From Planctomicrobium piriforme (GTDB taxonomy: Bacteria > Planctomycetota > Planctomycetia > Planctomycetales > Planctomycetaceae), in NCBI RefSeq assembly GCF_900113665.1, contig NZ_FOQD01000017.1, positions 1 to 22,500 of the forward strand: DNA of 22,500 nucleotides, given 5' to 3'. Position numbers and translations under genes: made by a program. The notes beneath the pieces were generated by a model, which was not told the origin of the DNA, did not search any database, and worked only from the letters and a program-made list of their open reading frames with translations. Numbering within the stretch: position 1 is the stretch's first letter; each line of letters starts with the position of its first letter. Below, one piece after another: positions 13,585 through 21,665 of this stretch.

Positions 13585-14583
13585 ATGCGTTCTCGTTCAC
13601 AGCGGCGTTCCAGCTTCGGCTTTACCTTGATCGAACTGCTCGTCGTGATTGCGATCATCGCGATTTTGATTGCGCTGCTGCTGCCGGCGGTGCAACAGGC
13701 TCGTGAGGCCGCGCGGCGGAGTCAGTGCAAGAACAACTTCAAACAGATTGGGCTCGCCCTGCATAACTATCACGACGCGATGGGGATTTTCCCCTATGCC
13801 ACGGCAAACTCCCCGACCAACGTGACCACCTCGACCGCCTTCAAAAATGCGGGCGAAAACGTCCTCAACCATACCGGCTGGCTGATGCTGCTGCCGTACG
13901 TCGATCAGGCGCCGCTCTATAATCAGTACAACTTCTCGCTCGCGACGGGCATTCATAACCCCGGCAGCGGGACGGTCGCAGGCGGCACCACGACCGCGAC
14001 GAATCCCAACTTGAATCTCTCGAAACGAGTGCTCAATTTCCTGATCTGCCCGTCGGATTCCAGCAGCAAGACCGAGCCGGGCTCGACATCGGATTACGGT
14101 TGCGGAGTTTCCGGGTCAGGCCGTAGCTCTTACGGATTCAGCACCAACTCGGCGAATCCGACCTACATGTGGAAAGACCTGGCTTATGCCTCACGGGCGA
14201 TGTTCGGCATGAATTCCGACACCCGGATGCAGGACATCATCGACGGCACCAGTAATACAGTCGCCGTGGTCGAAACGACGCTGGACGTGGATAACGGCGA
14301 GGCGGGAGTCTGGGCCTGCGCGGCGCACGTTGGCATGGGGATCAATCTGGCGGCGACACAGGGAATCAACAATTTCACCTGCTGCACCTGGCGTGTGCCG
14401 GCGAATGCGCAATACCAGTTGTATCGCGTGGGCGAGTACGGCAGCCCGGGGAGTTCTCACAGCGGCGGGATTCATGTGCTGCTGGGGGACGGCTCGGTGC
14501 GGTTCCTGTCGGAAACCATTGATGCGAACACGCGGACGAACTTGTCTTACATCGCCGACGGCAAGATTCTTGGCGAATTCTGA
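13585..14583 (+). CDS. DUF1559 (SBP_bac_10) pseudopilin-like protein, tandem copy A
   Basis: The protein has 332 residues. A prepilin-like FGFTLIELLVVIAIIAILIA has predicted cleavage after Gly12 and Glu17 at mature position 5. QQAREAARRSQCKNNFKQ follows the helix. The domain contains LPYVDQAPLYNQYNFS, LICPSD, DGTSNTVAVVETTLD, a vicinal cysteine pair in NNFTCCTWR, and ends with HSGGIHVLLGDGSVRFL (H-x9-DG). It is very similar along its whole length to the gene at 15130, including NAGE..LNHTGW, PANAQYQL and the C-terminal TNLSYIADGKI-[LI]-GE. The two are therefore a tandem duplication. AAAGGA lies 9 nt before the ATG. Its function is unknown; export and surface display are inferred from the N-terminus. 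Confidence 0.94.
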   Translation: MRSRSQRRSSFGFTLIELLVVIAIIAILIALLLPAVQQAREAARRSQCKNNFKQIGLALHNYHDAMGIFPYATANSPTNVTTSTAFKNAGENVLNHTGWLMLLPYVDQAPLYNQYNFSLATGIHNPGSGTVAGGTTTATNPNLNLSKRVLNFLICPSDSSSKTEPGSTSDYGCGVSGSGRSSYGFSTNSANPTYMWKDLAYASRAMFGMNSDTRMQDIIDGTSNTVAVVETTLDVDNGEAGVWACAAHVGMGINLAATQGINNFTCCTWRVPANAQYQLYRVGEYGSPGSSHSGGIHVLLGDGSVRFLSETIDANTRTNLSYIADGKILGEF

Positions 14584-15129
14584 TCGATGCCGTGAATCCA
14601 TCCACACAGTCAATGCTTTGCCCTTGTTTATGGCAATCAGGGCGAGATGTGCGCCGTTTGTACCCTCTTTGATCGGTCAAGGAATGGCCTTCACTGATGT
14701 CAGACGAATTATGAAGTTCAGGAATTAGGCATTCCTGCTTGATGTCTGCTGAACGCATGCGCAAGAGGGCGTTTGTAAGTGCGATGACTGATGCAAGGTT
14801 GCTCGTTTGTTTGCAAGGACCATGCACGATTTCGCGCATCTGCGCGCAAGAGGGGATGTTCAAGAGCTTTTTGAAGGCATGGCATGAATCCTGCATTTCC
14901 TTTTCGTCAGGTGTGGGCCAGCCCTGAGCTTTCAGCTCCACGACAGCTGAAGCGACTGATGTGTTGTGTCGTGTTTCCTGGCCTCTCTTGCTGATGCGAC
15001 AAGGTGAGCTGCATTGCTCACTGTTGATCTGCAATTTCTCCCACGGTCGGTGCTGGCGGCGGTCGCTGCTGCGCCGTGACTTGATACGCAATTCGTCTCG
15101 GTACGCGCATTTTTGAAAAGGATTTGTCT
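14584..15129. other. Intergenic region between the tandem DUF1559 copies
   Basis: These 546 bases hold no gene I can support. A minus-strand open frame crosses the region but overlaps the 13585 gene antisense and has no ribosome binding site. Structures visible are an inverted repeat TTCAGCT/AGCTGAA (14931-14951, 7-nt loop), another GTGAGC/GCTCAC (15004-15021, 6-nt loop), and the 11-mer GCGCAAGAGGG twice (about 14759 and 14844). The length suggests that copy B has its own promoter, which I could not pinpoint. Confidence 0.5.
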
Positions 15130-16164
15130 ATGCTGAATCGACGTTCGTCCCTGCACCGCTGGTCAGGTTTTACCCTGATTGAACTGCTCGTTGTGATCGC
15201 GATTATCGCGATTCTCATCGCCCTGTTGCTGCCGGCTGTACAGCAGGCTCGCGAAGCGGCCCGGCGCAGCCAGTGCAAAAACAATCTCAAACAAGTCGGT
15301 CTCGCGCTGCACAATTATCATGACGTGATGGGAATGTTTCCCTTTGCGACGGTCAACTCGCCGAGCAATGCTTCGAGCGCCACCGGCCCCTTCAAAAATG
15401 CCGGCGAACTGATTCTCAATCACACCGGCTGGCAGATGTTGCTGCCGTATGTCGATCAGGCCCCGCTGTACAACCTCTACAACTTCTCGCTCGCCAGCGG
15501 AATTCACAAAGGAGGGGGCTCGGGGACGGTTGTCGGCGGCAGCACGACCGCATTGAATCCGAATCTGGCGCTCTCTGCCCGCGTGCTGAATGTGTTCATT
15601 TGCCCGTCTGATTCCGGACCAAAGGTCGATACGACCTCCGCTGCAACTTATGCCGCCTACACCGGCGGATCCATGTACGGTTGCGGCGCGCCAGGGGCCG
15701 GTCGCTTGAGCTATGGCTTCAGCGTGAATTCCGGCAATCCGACAACGCTGTGGGCGAATATCACGCCTTCGACCCGGGCCTTGTTCGGAATGAACTCCAG
15801 CAGCGATATCCGTGAAGTTACCGACGGCACGAGCAATACCGTGGCTGTTGTGGAAACGACGCTGGATGTGGATGACGGAGACGCCGCCGTGTGGGGCTGT
15901 GCAGCGCACGTCAGCATGGGCGTCAATCTGGCGGCCGCTCGCGGCATCAATAACTTTATCTGCTGTGCCTGGAGAGCTCCGGCAAACGCCCAGTATCAAC
16001 TCTTCCGTAATGGTGAATGGGGCGAGCCGGGGAGTTCACATGCCGGCGGCGTCGATGTCCTGATGGCCGACGGTGCGGTGCGGTTCCTCTCTGAGAACAT
16101 CGACACCAACCTGCGGACCAATCTGTCCTACATCGCCGACGGCAAGATCATCGGCGAGTACTAG
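15130..16164 (+). CDS. DUF1559 (SBP_bac_10) pseudopilin-like protein, tandem copy B
   Basis: This 344-residue paralogue of copy A has prepilin-like SGFTLIELLVVIAIIAILIA with cleavage after Gly13 and Glu18 at mature position 5. It continues with QQAREAARRSQCKNNLKQ, LPYVDQAPLYNLYNFS, FICPSDS, DGTSNTVAVVETTLD, NNFICCAWR (same vicinal cysteines) and HAGGVDVLMADGAVRFL (H-x9-DG). Relative to copy A it has a longer Gly/Ala/Thr/Tyr-rich insertion around the GGSMYGCG segment. I chose the ATG at 15130 because AAAAGGA stands 7 nt upstream; an in-frame TTG at 15124 is less likely. The stop codon TAG is part of the 16-nt repeat also found at the end of tig. The lipoprotein gene at 16363 follows. Confidence 0.94.
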   Translation: MLNRRSSLHRWSGFTLIELLVVIAIIAILIALLLPAVQQAREAARRSQCKNNLKQVGLALHNYHDVMGMFPFATVNSPSNASSATGPFKNAGELILNHTGWQMLLPYVDQAPLYNLYNFSLASGIHKGGGSGTVVGGSTTALNPNLALSARVLNVFICPSDSGPKVDTTSAATYAAYTGGSMYGCGAPGAGRLSYGFSVNSGNPTTLWANITPSTRALFGMNSSSDIREVTDGTSNTVAVVETTLDVDDGDAAVWGCAAHVSMGVNLAAARGINNFICCAWRAPANAQYQLFRNGEWGEPGSSHAGGVDVLMADGAVRFLSENIDTNLRTNLSYIADGKIIGEY

Positions 16165-16177
16165 AGCAGTTTGCTCT
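16161..16177 (+). repeat. Stop-codon-associated hairpin repeat, copy 2 (end of DUF1559 copy B)
   Basis: CTAGAGCAGTTTGCTCT starts with the last base of the Tyr codon, contains the TAG stop and folds into AGAGCA-GTT-TGCTCT (6-bp stem, 3-nt loop). Its first 16 nt equal the minus strand at 173-188. No U-tract follows, so it is not a standard terminator. Confidence 0.7.
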
Positions 16178-16280
16178 ACTGTGTGCCCGCGTCGTACGCG
16201 GTCTCAATAATTGAATTGTTGAATTCCGCGGTGCAAGTCCGGGCAATTCATTTCGCAAAATGCCCTAAAGAACCGATGTA

Positions 16281-16311
16281 GGTCTGGGGGGCGGCCTTTC
16301 GCTCCCCGACC
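16281..16311 (+). promoter_or_regulatory. GC-rich hairpin between DUF1559 copy B and the lipoprotein gene
   Basis: GGTC and GACC (16281-16284, 16308-16311) and inner GGGG/CCCC arms form a stable stem without a following U-tract. It may reduce read-through or protect the upstream mRNA, giving unequal expression of the two genes; this is inference from structure only. Confidence 0.4.
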
Positions 16312-16362
16312 TCATCCGGCCCCATGTGAAGTCTGATTTCTATCTGGAGAGAGATTATTTCC

Positions 16363-16821
16363 ATGCGATTCTCACGATATGTCTGCGTGGTTTTGTGTTG
16401 CACGCTTGTTGCCGCTTTTGGGTGTTCCGGAGCTCCAGAGAAGCCGAAAGTCGCCCTGGTGCCTGCGGCCGGAACCGTGAATATCAACGGGCAGCCAGGC
16501 ACCGGGGTTGCCATCAACTTCATCCCCGCCCCGGAAACGCCGGGACTCGGAGGCTATGCCGTCGCCGATGAAACGGGACGCTTTCAGGTGAAGTACAACG
16601 ACCACTCGTCCGGCATTCTGGCGGGGACGTACCACCTCACGTTTTCGAAGATGGCTCAGCCGGACGGTTCACCGATTCCGCCAGGCAAAGATGCCGCCGA
16701 CGTGGGGGCCGTCGAACAGTTGCCGACGCTGGCAATGGTCAATCCGTCGAAACCGTATGTGGTCTCCATCGACCAGCCGGTCGACAGCTTGAGCTTTGAT
16801 CTGAAGACGAAAGGGAAGTAA
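16363..16821 (+). CDS. Small lipoprotein of the DUF1559-associated, carboxypeptidase-regulatory-like type
   Basis: The 152-residue protein has a lipoprotein signal ending VAAFGC (Cys21). The mature domain begins with AAGTVNINGQPGTGVAINFI, a variant of the VxGxVxxxGKPxxGxxVxFxP pattern, followed by GRFQVKYND and ILAGTYHLTFSKM and a terminal all-beta stretch VSIDQPVDSLSFDLKTKGK. It resembles the product of 2129-2575 in size, architecture and place after a DUF1559 gene, with the same FDL-x-[ST]-K-like end. A GGAGAGAG sequence precedes the ATG. It is the last gene of this plus-strand unit, ahead of a strong terminator. Its role is unknown; a surface partner of the DUF1559 proteins is a reasonable guess from repeated neighbourhood. 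Confidence 0.85.
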   Translation: MRFSRYVCVVLCCTLVAAFGCSGAPEKPKVALVPAAGTVNINGQPGTGVAINFIPAPETPGLGGYAVADETGRFQVKYNDHSSGILAGTYHLTFSKMAQPDGSPIPPGKDAADVGAVEQLPTLAMVNPSKPYVVSIDQPVDSLSFDLKTKGK

Positions 16822-16892
16822 GGAACTCGCTTTCTCCACGGACGACACCAATTCGGGTCAGTCAGGGAAGAGAATCTTTCAGGCACAGATGC

Positions 16893-16944
16893 ACGCGGAT
16901 CAACGCAGATCAAACTCCCTGATCTGCGATTGATCCGCGTTTTT
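16893..16944 (+). terminator. Strong Rho-independent terminator built from a 10-nt repeat
   Basis: ACGCGGATCAACGCAGATCA (16893-16912) pairs with 16920-16940 over about 20 bp with a single bulged T; the loop is 7 nt and TTTTT follows at 16940-16944. The left arm, with the sequence just before it, is a direct repeat of a 10-nt unit resembling GC[AG]GATCAAC. This ends the DUF1559-lipoprotein transcript. Confidence 0.85.
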
Positions 16945-17042
16945 GCTTGATGGGTACATCAGCAGCAACAATCTGCACCGCTCCCTGCTCGCGATGTCTC
17001 TTTGACTCTGAACCGATCCCAATTCTTGGTTCCGGCCGGCTG

Positions 17043-18416
17043 TTACCGCGCCGCGGCCTGTTTGGTCTCCACTGCAGAAGGGTCAGGTTTCGACTCCTTG
17101 CCAGGTTCTTTCGCGCCGATCACCTGCACGAGTTCCCCTTCCTTCAGGCGGTCGCCGGGATTGCTGACGATCAGCGTGTCAGGCGGCAGGCCGGTGGAGA
17201 GCCCGATGTCGGCTCCGAAGTCCCCTTCAACTTCGACCGGCTGAAAGTGGATGTGATAGTTGTTGTCGATGGTGGCGATGTGCGTCCCCTCCGCATTCAC
17301 GATCAGCGCTGAAGCCGGCACCAGCACCGGCGGCGTTTCGCGATTCACGTTCAGCTTCACCTGCACATAAGAGCCGGTCAGCAGGATGTGATCAGGGTTG
17401 GCGGCGCGAATTTCCGTCAGCAGCGTCCGCGTTGCGGGGTCGATCGCCCGGGCTGTTCTGGTGACAACACCAGTGAACTTCTGGCCGGGCCGTTCGCGAA
17501 CGATGATGTCGGCTTCCAGCCCCAGAGTGACGCCGGGGGCGTACATCTGCGGCACGTTGATAAACACACGGACCGGGTCGGTTTTGGCGATACGGTAAAG
17601 CGGCTGCGCGGCTGCGGCGCCGGTCGTCACCAGTTGGCCCAGTTCGATCGAGCGTCGGGTGATCGTCCCGCCGAACGGGGCATACACCTTCGAGAACGAC
17701 TGCAATTCGGTGAGACGCTGCACATTCGCCTCGCCGGCGGAGACGTCGGCCGCGGCCGCCTGAACGGCTGCGGCAGCGGTTTGCTTGTCGGCGAGCTTTT
17801 CGTCGAACCCTTGCGGTGTGACCGATTCGGATTTGATGAGCTGCGCATAGCGCTCGTAGGTCGAGTCCGCCAGTTGCAGCGACGCCTTCGCAGTATTCAG
17901 CTTCGCCTGCAGTTGACCGAGTTCGGCTTCCGCCTGATGCAGTTGCTGGTCGACTTCCGGCGTGTCGATCTCAGCCAGCAACTGGCCCAGCTCGACTTCA
18001 TCGCCAATATCCACCAGCCAGCTTTTCAGGTAGCCGGTGGTCCGGGCGTACACGGTCGTTTCTTCCAGTGCCTGGACATCGCCTGGCAGGATCGTGACGG
18101 AAATCGCTTCCGCCTGACGCGAGCGCACGGCGTTCACCCGAGTGACGGCATTGCGAATGCGATCCGCACTCGCTTCGATTTTTTCAATCTTGTGACGATG
18201 CGGAATCCAGCCGACTGTGAACAACCCCGCCATGGCCGCCACGAGGAGGAGTCCCAGTCCGGCTAAGGTCGCGGGCTTCAAACGGGGCGGCTCTGGCGGC
18301 GCACCGACCTCGTCCGGGTCGGCATGTTGGCCGTGCGGCGGAGTCGCGGACGCCGTCTGATCCTTGGGCAAGGACACGACAACGTAATCAGGATTAGCTT
18401 CCATGTGCGTGGTCAT
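17043..18416 (-). CDS. RND efflux periplasmic adaptor (HlyD/MFP family)
   Basis: The adaptor links an inner-membrane RND pump to an outer-membrane channel. The protein (457 aa) has a 50-residue cytosolic start, one membrane helix (LAGLGLLLVAAMAGLFTVGW), then the two lipoyl halves (TTVYARTTGYLKSWLVDIGD ... KVYAPFGGTITRRSIELGQL) around an alpha-hairpin rich in Ala, Gln and Glu, a beta-barrel domain (PVRVFINVPQMYAPGV, TRTARAIDPATRTLLTEI) and a membrane-proximal end (VPASALIVNAEGTHIATI). It is anchored by a helix, not lipidated. The ATG at 18416 overlaps the end of the RND gene by 23 nt; ATG 18404 and TTG 18425 are alternatives, all implying translational coupling. The order permease-then-adaptor is the reverse of the common one. 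No outer-membrane factor gene follows in the window. Confidence 0.93.
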   Translation of the reverse strand: MTTHMEANPDYVVVSLPKDQTASATPPHGQHADPDEVGAPPEPPRLKPATLAGLGLLLVAAMAGLFTVGWIPHRHKIEKIEASADRIRNAVTRVNAVRSRQAEAISVTILPGDVQALEETTVYARTTGYLKSWLVDIGDEVELGQLLAEIDTPEVDQQLHQAEAELGQLQAKLNTAKASLQLADSTYERYAQLIKSESVTPQGFDEKLADKQTAAAAVQAAAADVSAGEANVQRLTELQSFSKVYAPFGGTITRRSIELGQLVTTGAAAAQPLYRIAKTDPVRVFINVPQMYAPGVTLGLEADIIVRERPGQKFTGVVTRTARAIDPATRTLLTEIRAANPDHILLTGSYVQVKLNVNRETPPVLVPASALIVNAEGTHIATIDNNYHIHFQPVEVEGDFGADIGLSTGLPPDTLIVSNPGDRLKEGELVQVIGAKEPGKESKPDPSAVETKQAAAR

Positions 18417-21400
18417 AACGGGCAATTTCGAGGTTGAGTTCTTCCACGGGAGCTTTGGTTCGCAGAGCGCTGTAGACGATGGGGACGAAGAACAGGGTCG
18501 ACAAGGTCGCCATCGACAGGCCGCCGATGACTGCCCGTCCCAGCGGCGCGTTCTGTTCGCCCCCTTCGCCCATGCCGATCGCCATCGGGAGCATGCCGAT
18601 GATCATCGCCAGAGCGGTCATCATCACAGGTCGCAGTCGAGTCACGCCGGCCGCCCACGCGGCATCGTGAGCATTCTTGCCGAGCTTGCGCTGATCGTTG
18701 GCAAACGTGATCAGCAGAATCGAGTTGGCCGTTGCCACGCCGATGCACATGATCGACCCCATCAGCGACGGGACGTTCAGCGTCGTGCCGGTGAGAAACA
18801 ACATCCACAGAATGCCGCTCACCGCACCCGGCAAAGCCATCAGAATGATCATCGGATCGAGCCATGATTGAAAATTCACCACCATCAACAGGTAGACCAG
18901 CACCACTGCAAAGACGAGGCCGAACGCCAGGCCGCGAAAAGAACTGTTCATGCTCTCGACCTGGCCGCGAACAGTGATCGTCGTCCCGCGAGGAAGGTTC
19001 GGTCGCAGTTGCTCGATGAGCTTGTTGATTTCTCCGGAGACCCGACCCAGGTCGGCCCCTTGAACGCCGGCCAGCACGTCGAAGCTGACGGCGATGTTGT
19101 AGTGCGTGACGTTCGTCGGCCCGAGACGGTGCTTCACCTGGGCGAGATTCCCGAGCAATTGCGGCTGTGTGGCGCCGACGGGCGTCACCGGGGTGTTCGT
19201 CAGTGAGTCGATCGAATCGATCTTCACCTGCGGAGTCTGGACGGCGAGCGTGTACTGCACGCCGTTACGGGGATCGAGCCAGTAATTCGGCGCTGCCTGA
19301 GCGTTCGACGACAGCGACACCAGCAGGTCGCTGGCGACCTGTCGCTGCGACAAACCCATCTGGCTTAGCAGCGTGCGGTCGCTTTCGATGTAAAGTTCAG
19401 GCGTCAGCGGCACCTGATGCACATGCACGTCCACCGCGCCGGGAATGCGTGAGATCTCATCGCGTAATTGCTTGGCAATCTCGTAGTTCTTCAGCATGTT
19501 CCCCCGCGGGCCGACCAGTTGCACATCGATCGGCGCAGGCAGGCCAAAGTTGAGGATCTGCGTCGCAATGTCGGGGGGCTGGAAGAAGAACGTCAGGTCA
19601 GGAAACTCATCGTTCAATTGTTGCCGCAAACGGTCAATGTGTTCTTCAGTGGGGGAGTGATGCTCGGCCAGTCGAATGAGAATTTCGCCATCAGCAGCCG
19701 ACATCAGCGCGCCGTCGCTGAGCGCGAGGTTGATCCCGCTGTTGGGGATGCCGATGTTCTCGACAATGGTCACGATTTCGTGCTCCGGCAGATGCTCGCG
19801 GATCGACCGCGAGACCTGACCGAAGTAGCGCTCCGTCTCTTCAATTCGAGTCCCGGGCGGAGCCCGAACGTGCAGGCGGATCTGTCCGGCATCGACCGTC
19901 GGAAAGAAGTCGCGGCCGACGACGAAATAAAGCCCGCTCGACAATGTCACGAACAGCAGAAAGGTGGTCGTCGCCAGCACGCGATGCGCCAGCGCCCACG
20001 ACAGGCACAGTCCGTAGAACTCTTTGAGGCGGTCGAACTGCCGGTTGAAGGCTTCGTGCACCCGCCAGATCAGGTTCTTCTTGATCTTGTGGTGCTGATT
20101 GTCGTCCGCTGCGCCGCCGTAGAGTTCCACTTCTGCCGCCAGCAGATAGTGAATCATCGTCGGCACCAGCGTGCGACTGAGGAAGTAGCTGGTCATCATC
20201 GCGAACACCACCGCTAGGGCGAGCGGCACGAACAGCGACTTCGCCGCCCCGGTAATAAACGCGACAGGCACGAACACAATGCAGATCGACAGCGTCGAGA
20301 CGAAGGCCGGCACCGCGATCTGCTGCGCTCCATCAAGAATCGCCTCGACCAGATGCTTCCGCTGATGCAGGTTGCGGTGAATGTTCTCGATTTCCACGGT
20401 GGCGTCGTCGACCAGAATCCCCACCGCCAGCGCCATACCCCCCAGCGTCATCACGTTGAGCGAGTACCCGAGGAAGTCGAGCATGATGATCGACACGAAG
20501 ATCGAGAGGGGGATCGAGATAATCACGATCAGCGTGCTGCGCCACGATCCCAGAAACAACAGGATCATGGCTGCGGTCAGCCCTGCAGCGATGGCGGCTT
20601 CGTGCACCACCCCTTCCAGCGCAGCCCTGACGAAGATCGATTGATCCGACAGCAGCACCATGTTGAGCGCCTTGGGCATGGTGTCCATCAATTGCGGCAG
20701 TCGCTCGCGCACGCCCCCCACAATTTGCAGGGTCGATGCTCCCGCCTTGTAGATCGGTTGCAGCACTCCCCGCTGGCCGTCGACTCGCACGATGTTCGTT
20801 TGCGGCGTGAATCCGTCGCGGACGCTGGCGACGTCGCGCACATAGATGGTGCGGCCGCCAACCGTGCGGACCGGCAGATCGCCGAGCGCCGCGATCACGT
20901 CAGGACTGCTGTTGAGCCGGACGTTGTATTCCTGCGTCCCGATTTTCGCCGTGCCGGCAGGCAGCACCAGATTCTGCGCATTCACGGCGCTGGCCACGTC
21001 ATTGGCGGAGAGCTTCCACGCGAACAGTTTCACCGGATCGATATCCACCATCACCTGGCGGACCTTGCCGCCGTAAGGGTAGGGGACTTGAGCGCCCGGC
21101 ACGCTCGCCATGCCGGGCCGCAGGCTGTTGGTCGCCAGGTCGAACAGTTGCTGCTCGTTCAGGCTTTCACTCCCCAGCGACAACTGCACGATCGGCACGT
21201 TGGAAGCGCTGTACCGCATCACCAGCGGGGGAAATGTCCCTTGCGGGGCATTCCGCAGAGCGGTTTGAGATGAGGCCACCGTTTGCGAGACCGCGGCGTC
21301 CACCTCGGAGCCCGGCTGCAGGAAGATTTTGACGACGCTGATCCCGTTGAGCGACTGGCTTTCGATGTGCTCGATTCCGTTCACCGTCGAGACCAGAATG

Positions 21401-21606
21401 CGCTCGAAATTCCCGACGATGCGGGTTTCCATGTCGTCGGGAGAGATGCCGGTGTAGTTCCAGATCACCGCGATGACCGGAATGTCGATCTCCGGAAAGA
21501 TGTCGGTCGGCATCCGCGTGACGGTGACCGTTCCCAGGATCGCAATCAGCATGGCCATCACGACAAACGTGTACGGACGCTGCAGGGCAAGGCGAACGAT
21601 CCACAT
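18394..21606 (-). CDS. RND efflux permease (AcrB/MdtB-like)
   Basis: The 1070-residue product is a full-length RND pump: TM1 at the N-terminus (LALQRPYTFVVMAMLIAILG), periplasmic porter domain, TM2-6, a second porter domain and TM8-12. TM4 carries the proton-relay acidic pair in GILVDDATVEIENIH (Asp400, Asp401). In TM10 the segment GVATANSILLITFAN (956-970) aligns with AcrB GLSAKNAILIVEFA, so the conserved Lys is Ala960 here. The Arg in TRLRPVMMTALA (989-1000) is present. Substrate cannot be told; the sequence looks closer to drug/solvent pumps than to CusA-type metal pumps because no methionine-cluster pathway is obvious. AGGTG precedes the ATG. It follows the GntR gene by 59 nt and overlaps the adaptor gene. 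Confidence 0.95.
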   Translation of the reverse strand: MWIVRLALQRPYTFVVMAMLIAILGTVTVTRMPTDIFPEIDIPVIAVIWNYTGISPDDMETRIVGNFERILVSTVNGIEHIESQSLNGISVVKIFLQPGSEVDAAVSQTVASSQTALRNAPQGTFPPLVMRYSASNVPIVQLSLGSESLNEQQLFDLATNSLRPGMASVPGAQVPYPYGGKVRQVMVDIDPVKLFAWKLSANDVASAVNAQNLVLPAGTAKIGTQEYNVRLNSSPDVIAALGDLPVRTVGGRTIYVRDVASVRDGFTPQTNIVRVDGQRGVLQPIYKAGASTLQIVGGVRERLPQLMDTMPKALNMVLLSDQSIFVRAALEGVVHEAAIAAGLTAAMILLFLGSWRSTLIVIISIPLSIFVSIIMLDFLGYSLNVMTLGGMALAVGILVDDATVEIENIHRNLHQRKHLVEAILDGAQQIAVPAFVSTLSICIVFVPVAFITGAAKSLFVPLALAVVFAMMTSYFLSRTLVPTMIHYLLAAEVELYGGAADDNQHHKIKKNLIWRVHEAFNRQFDRLKEFYGLCLSWALAHRVLATTTFLLFVTLSSGLYFVVGRDFFPTVDAGQIRLHVRAPPGTRIEETERYFGQVSRSIREHLPEHEIVTIVENIGIPNSGINLALSDGALMSAADGEILIRLAEHHSPTEEHIDRLRQQLNDEFPDLTFFFQPPDIATQILNFGLPAPIDVQLVGPRGNMLKNYEIAKQLRDEISRIPGAVDVHVHQVPLTPELYIESDRTLLSQMGLSQRQVASDLLVSLSSNAQAAPNYWLDPRNGVQYTLAVQTPQVKIDSIDSLTNTPVTPVGATQPQLLGNLAQVKHRLGPTNVTHYNIAVSFDVLAGVQGADLGRVSGEINKLIEQLRPNLPRGTTITVRGQVESMNSSFRGLAFGLVFAVVLVYLLMVVNFQSWLDPMIILMALPGAVSGILWMLFLTGTTLNVPSLMGSIMCIGVATANSILLITFANDQRKLGKNAHDAAWAAGVTRLRPVMMTALAMIIGMLPMAIGMGEGGEQNAPLGRAVIGGLSMATLSTLFFVPIVYSALRTKAPVEELNLEIARYDHAHGS

Positions 21607-21665
21607 ACGACACCTGAAACATCAATGACCGGGACAAAAACGTTTTCGAAATGGCAATGCAGTTC

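Noticed and set aside
15004..15021. GTGAGC/GCTCAC inverted repeat resembling a LacI-type operator
   Set aside because: The 6-nt spacer does not fit lac-type operators and no LacI-family gene is nearby.
14375..15091. Minus-strand open frame crossing the gap between the DUF1559 copies
   Set aside because: It overlaps copy A antisense, lacks a ribosome binding site and has no recognisable motif. A few stretches look protein-like, so a decayed gene cannot be fully excluded.
20353..21273. Plus-strand open frame of 306 codons rich in His, Arg and Asp
   Set aside because: It is antisense to the RND permease; the His-rich composition comes from the reverse complement of Val/Met/Ile codons.
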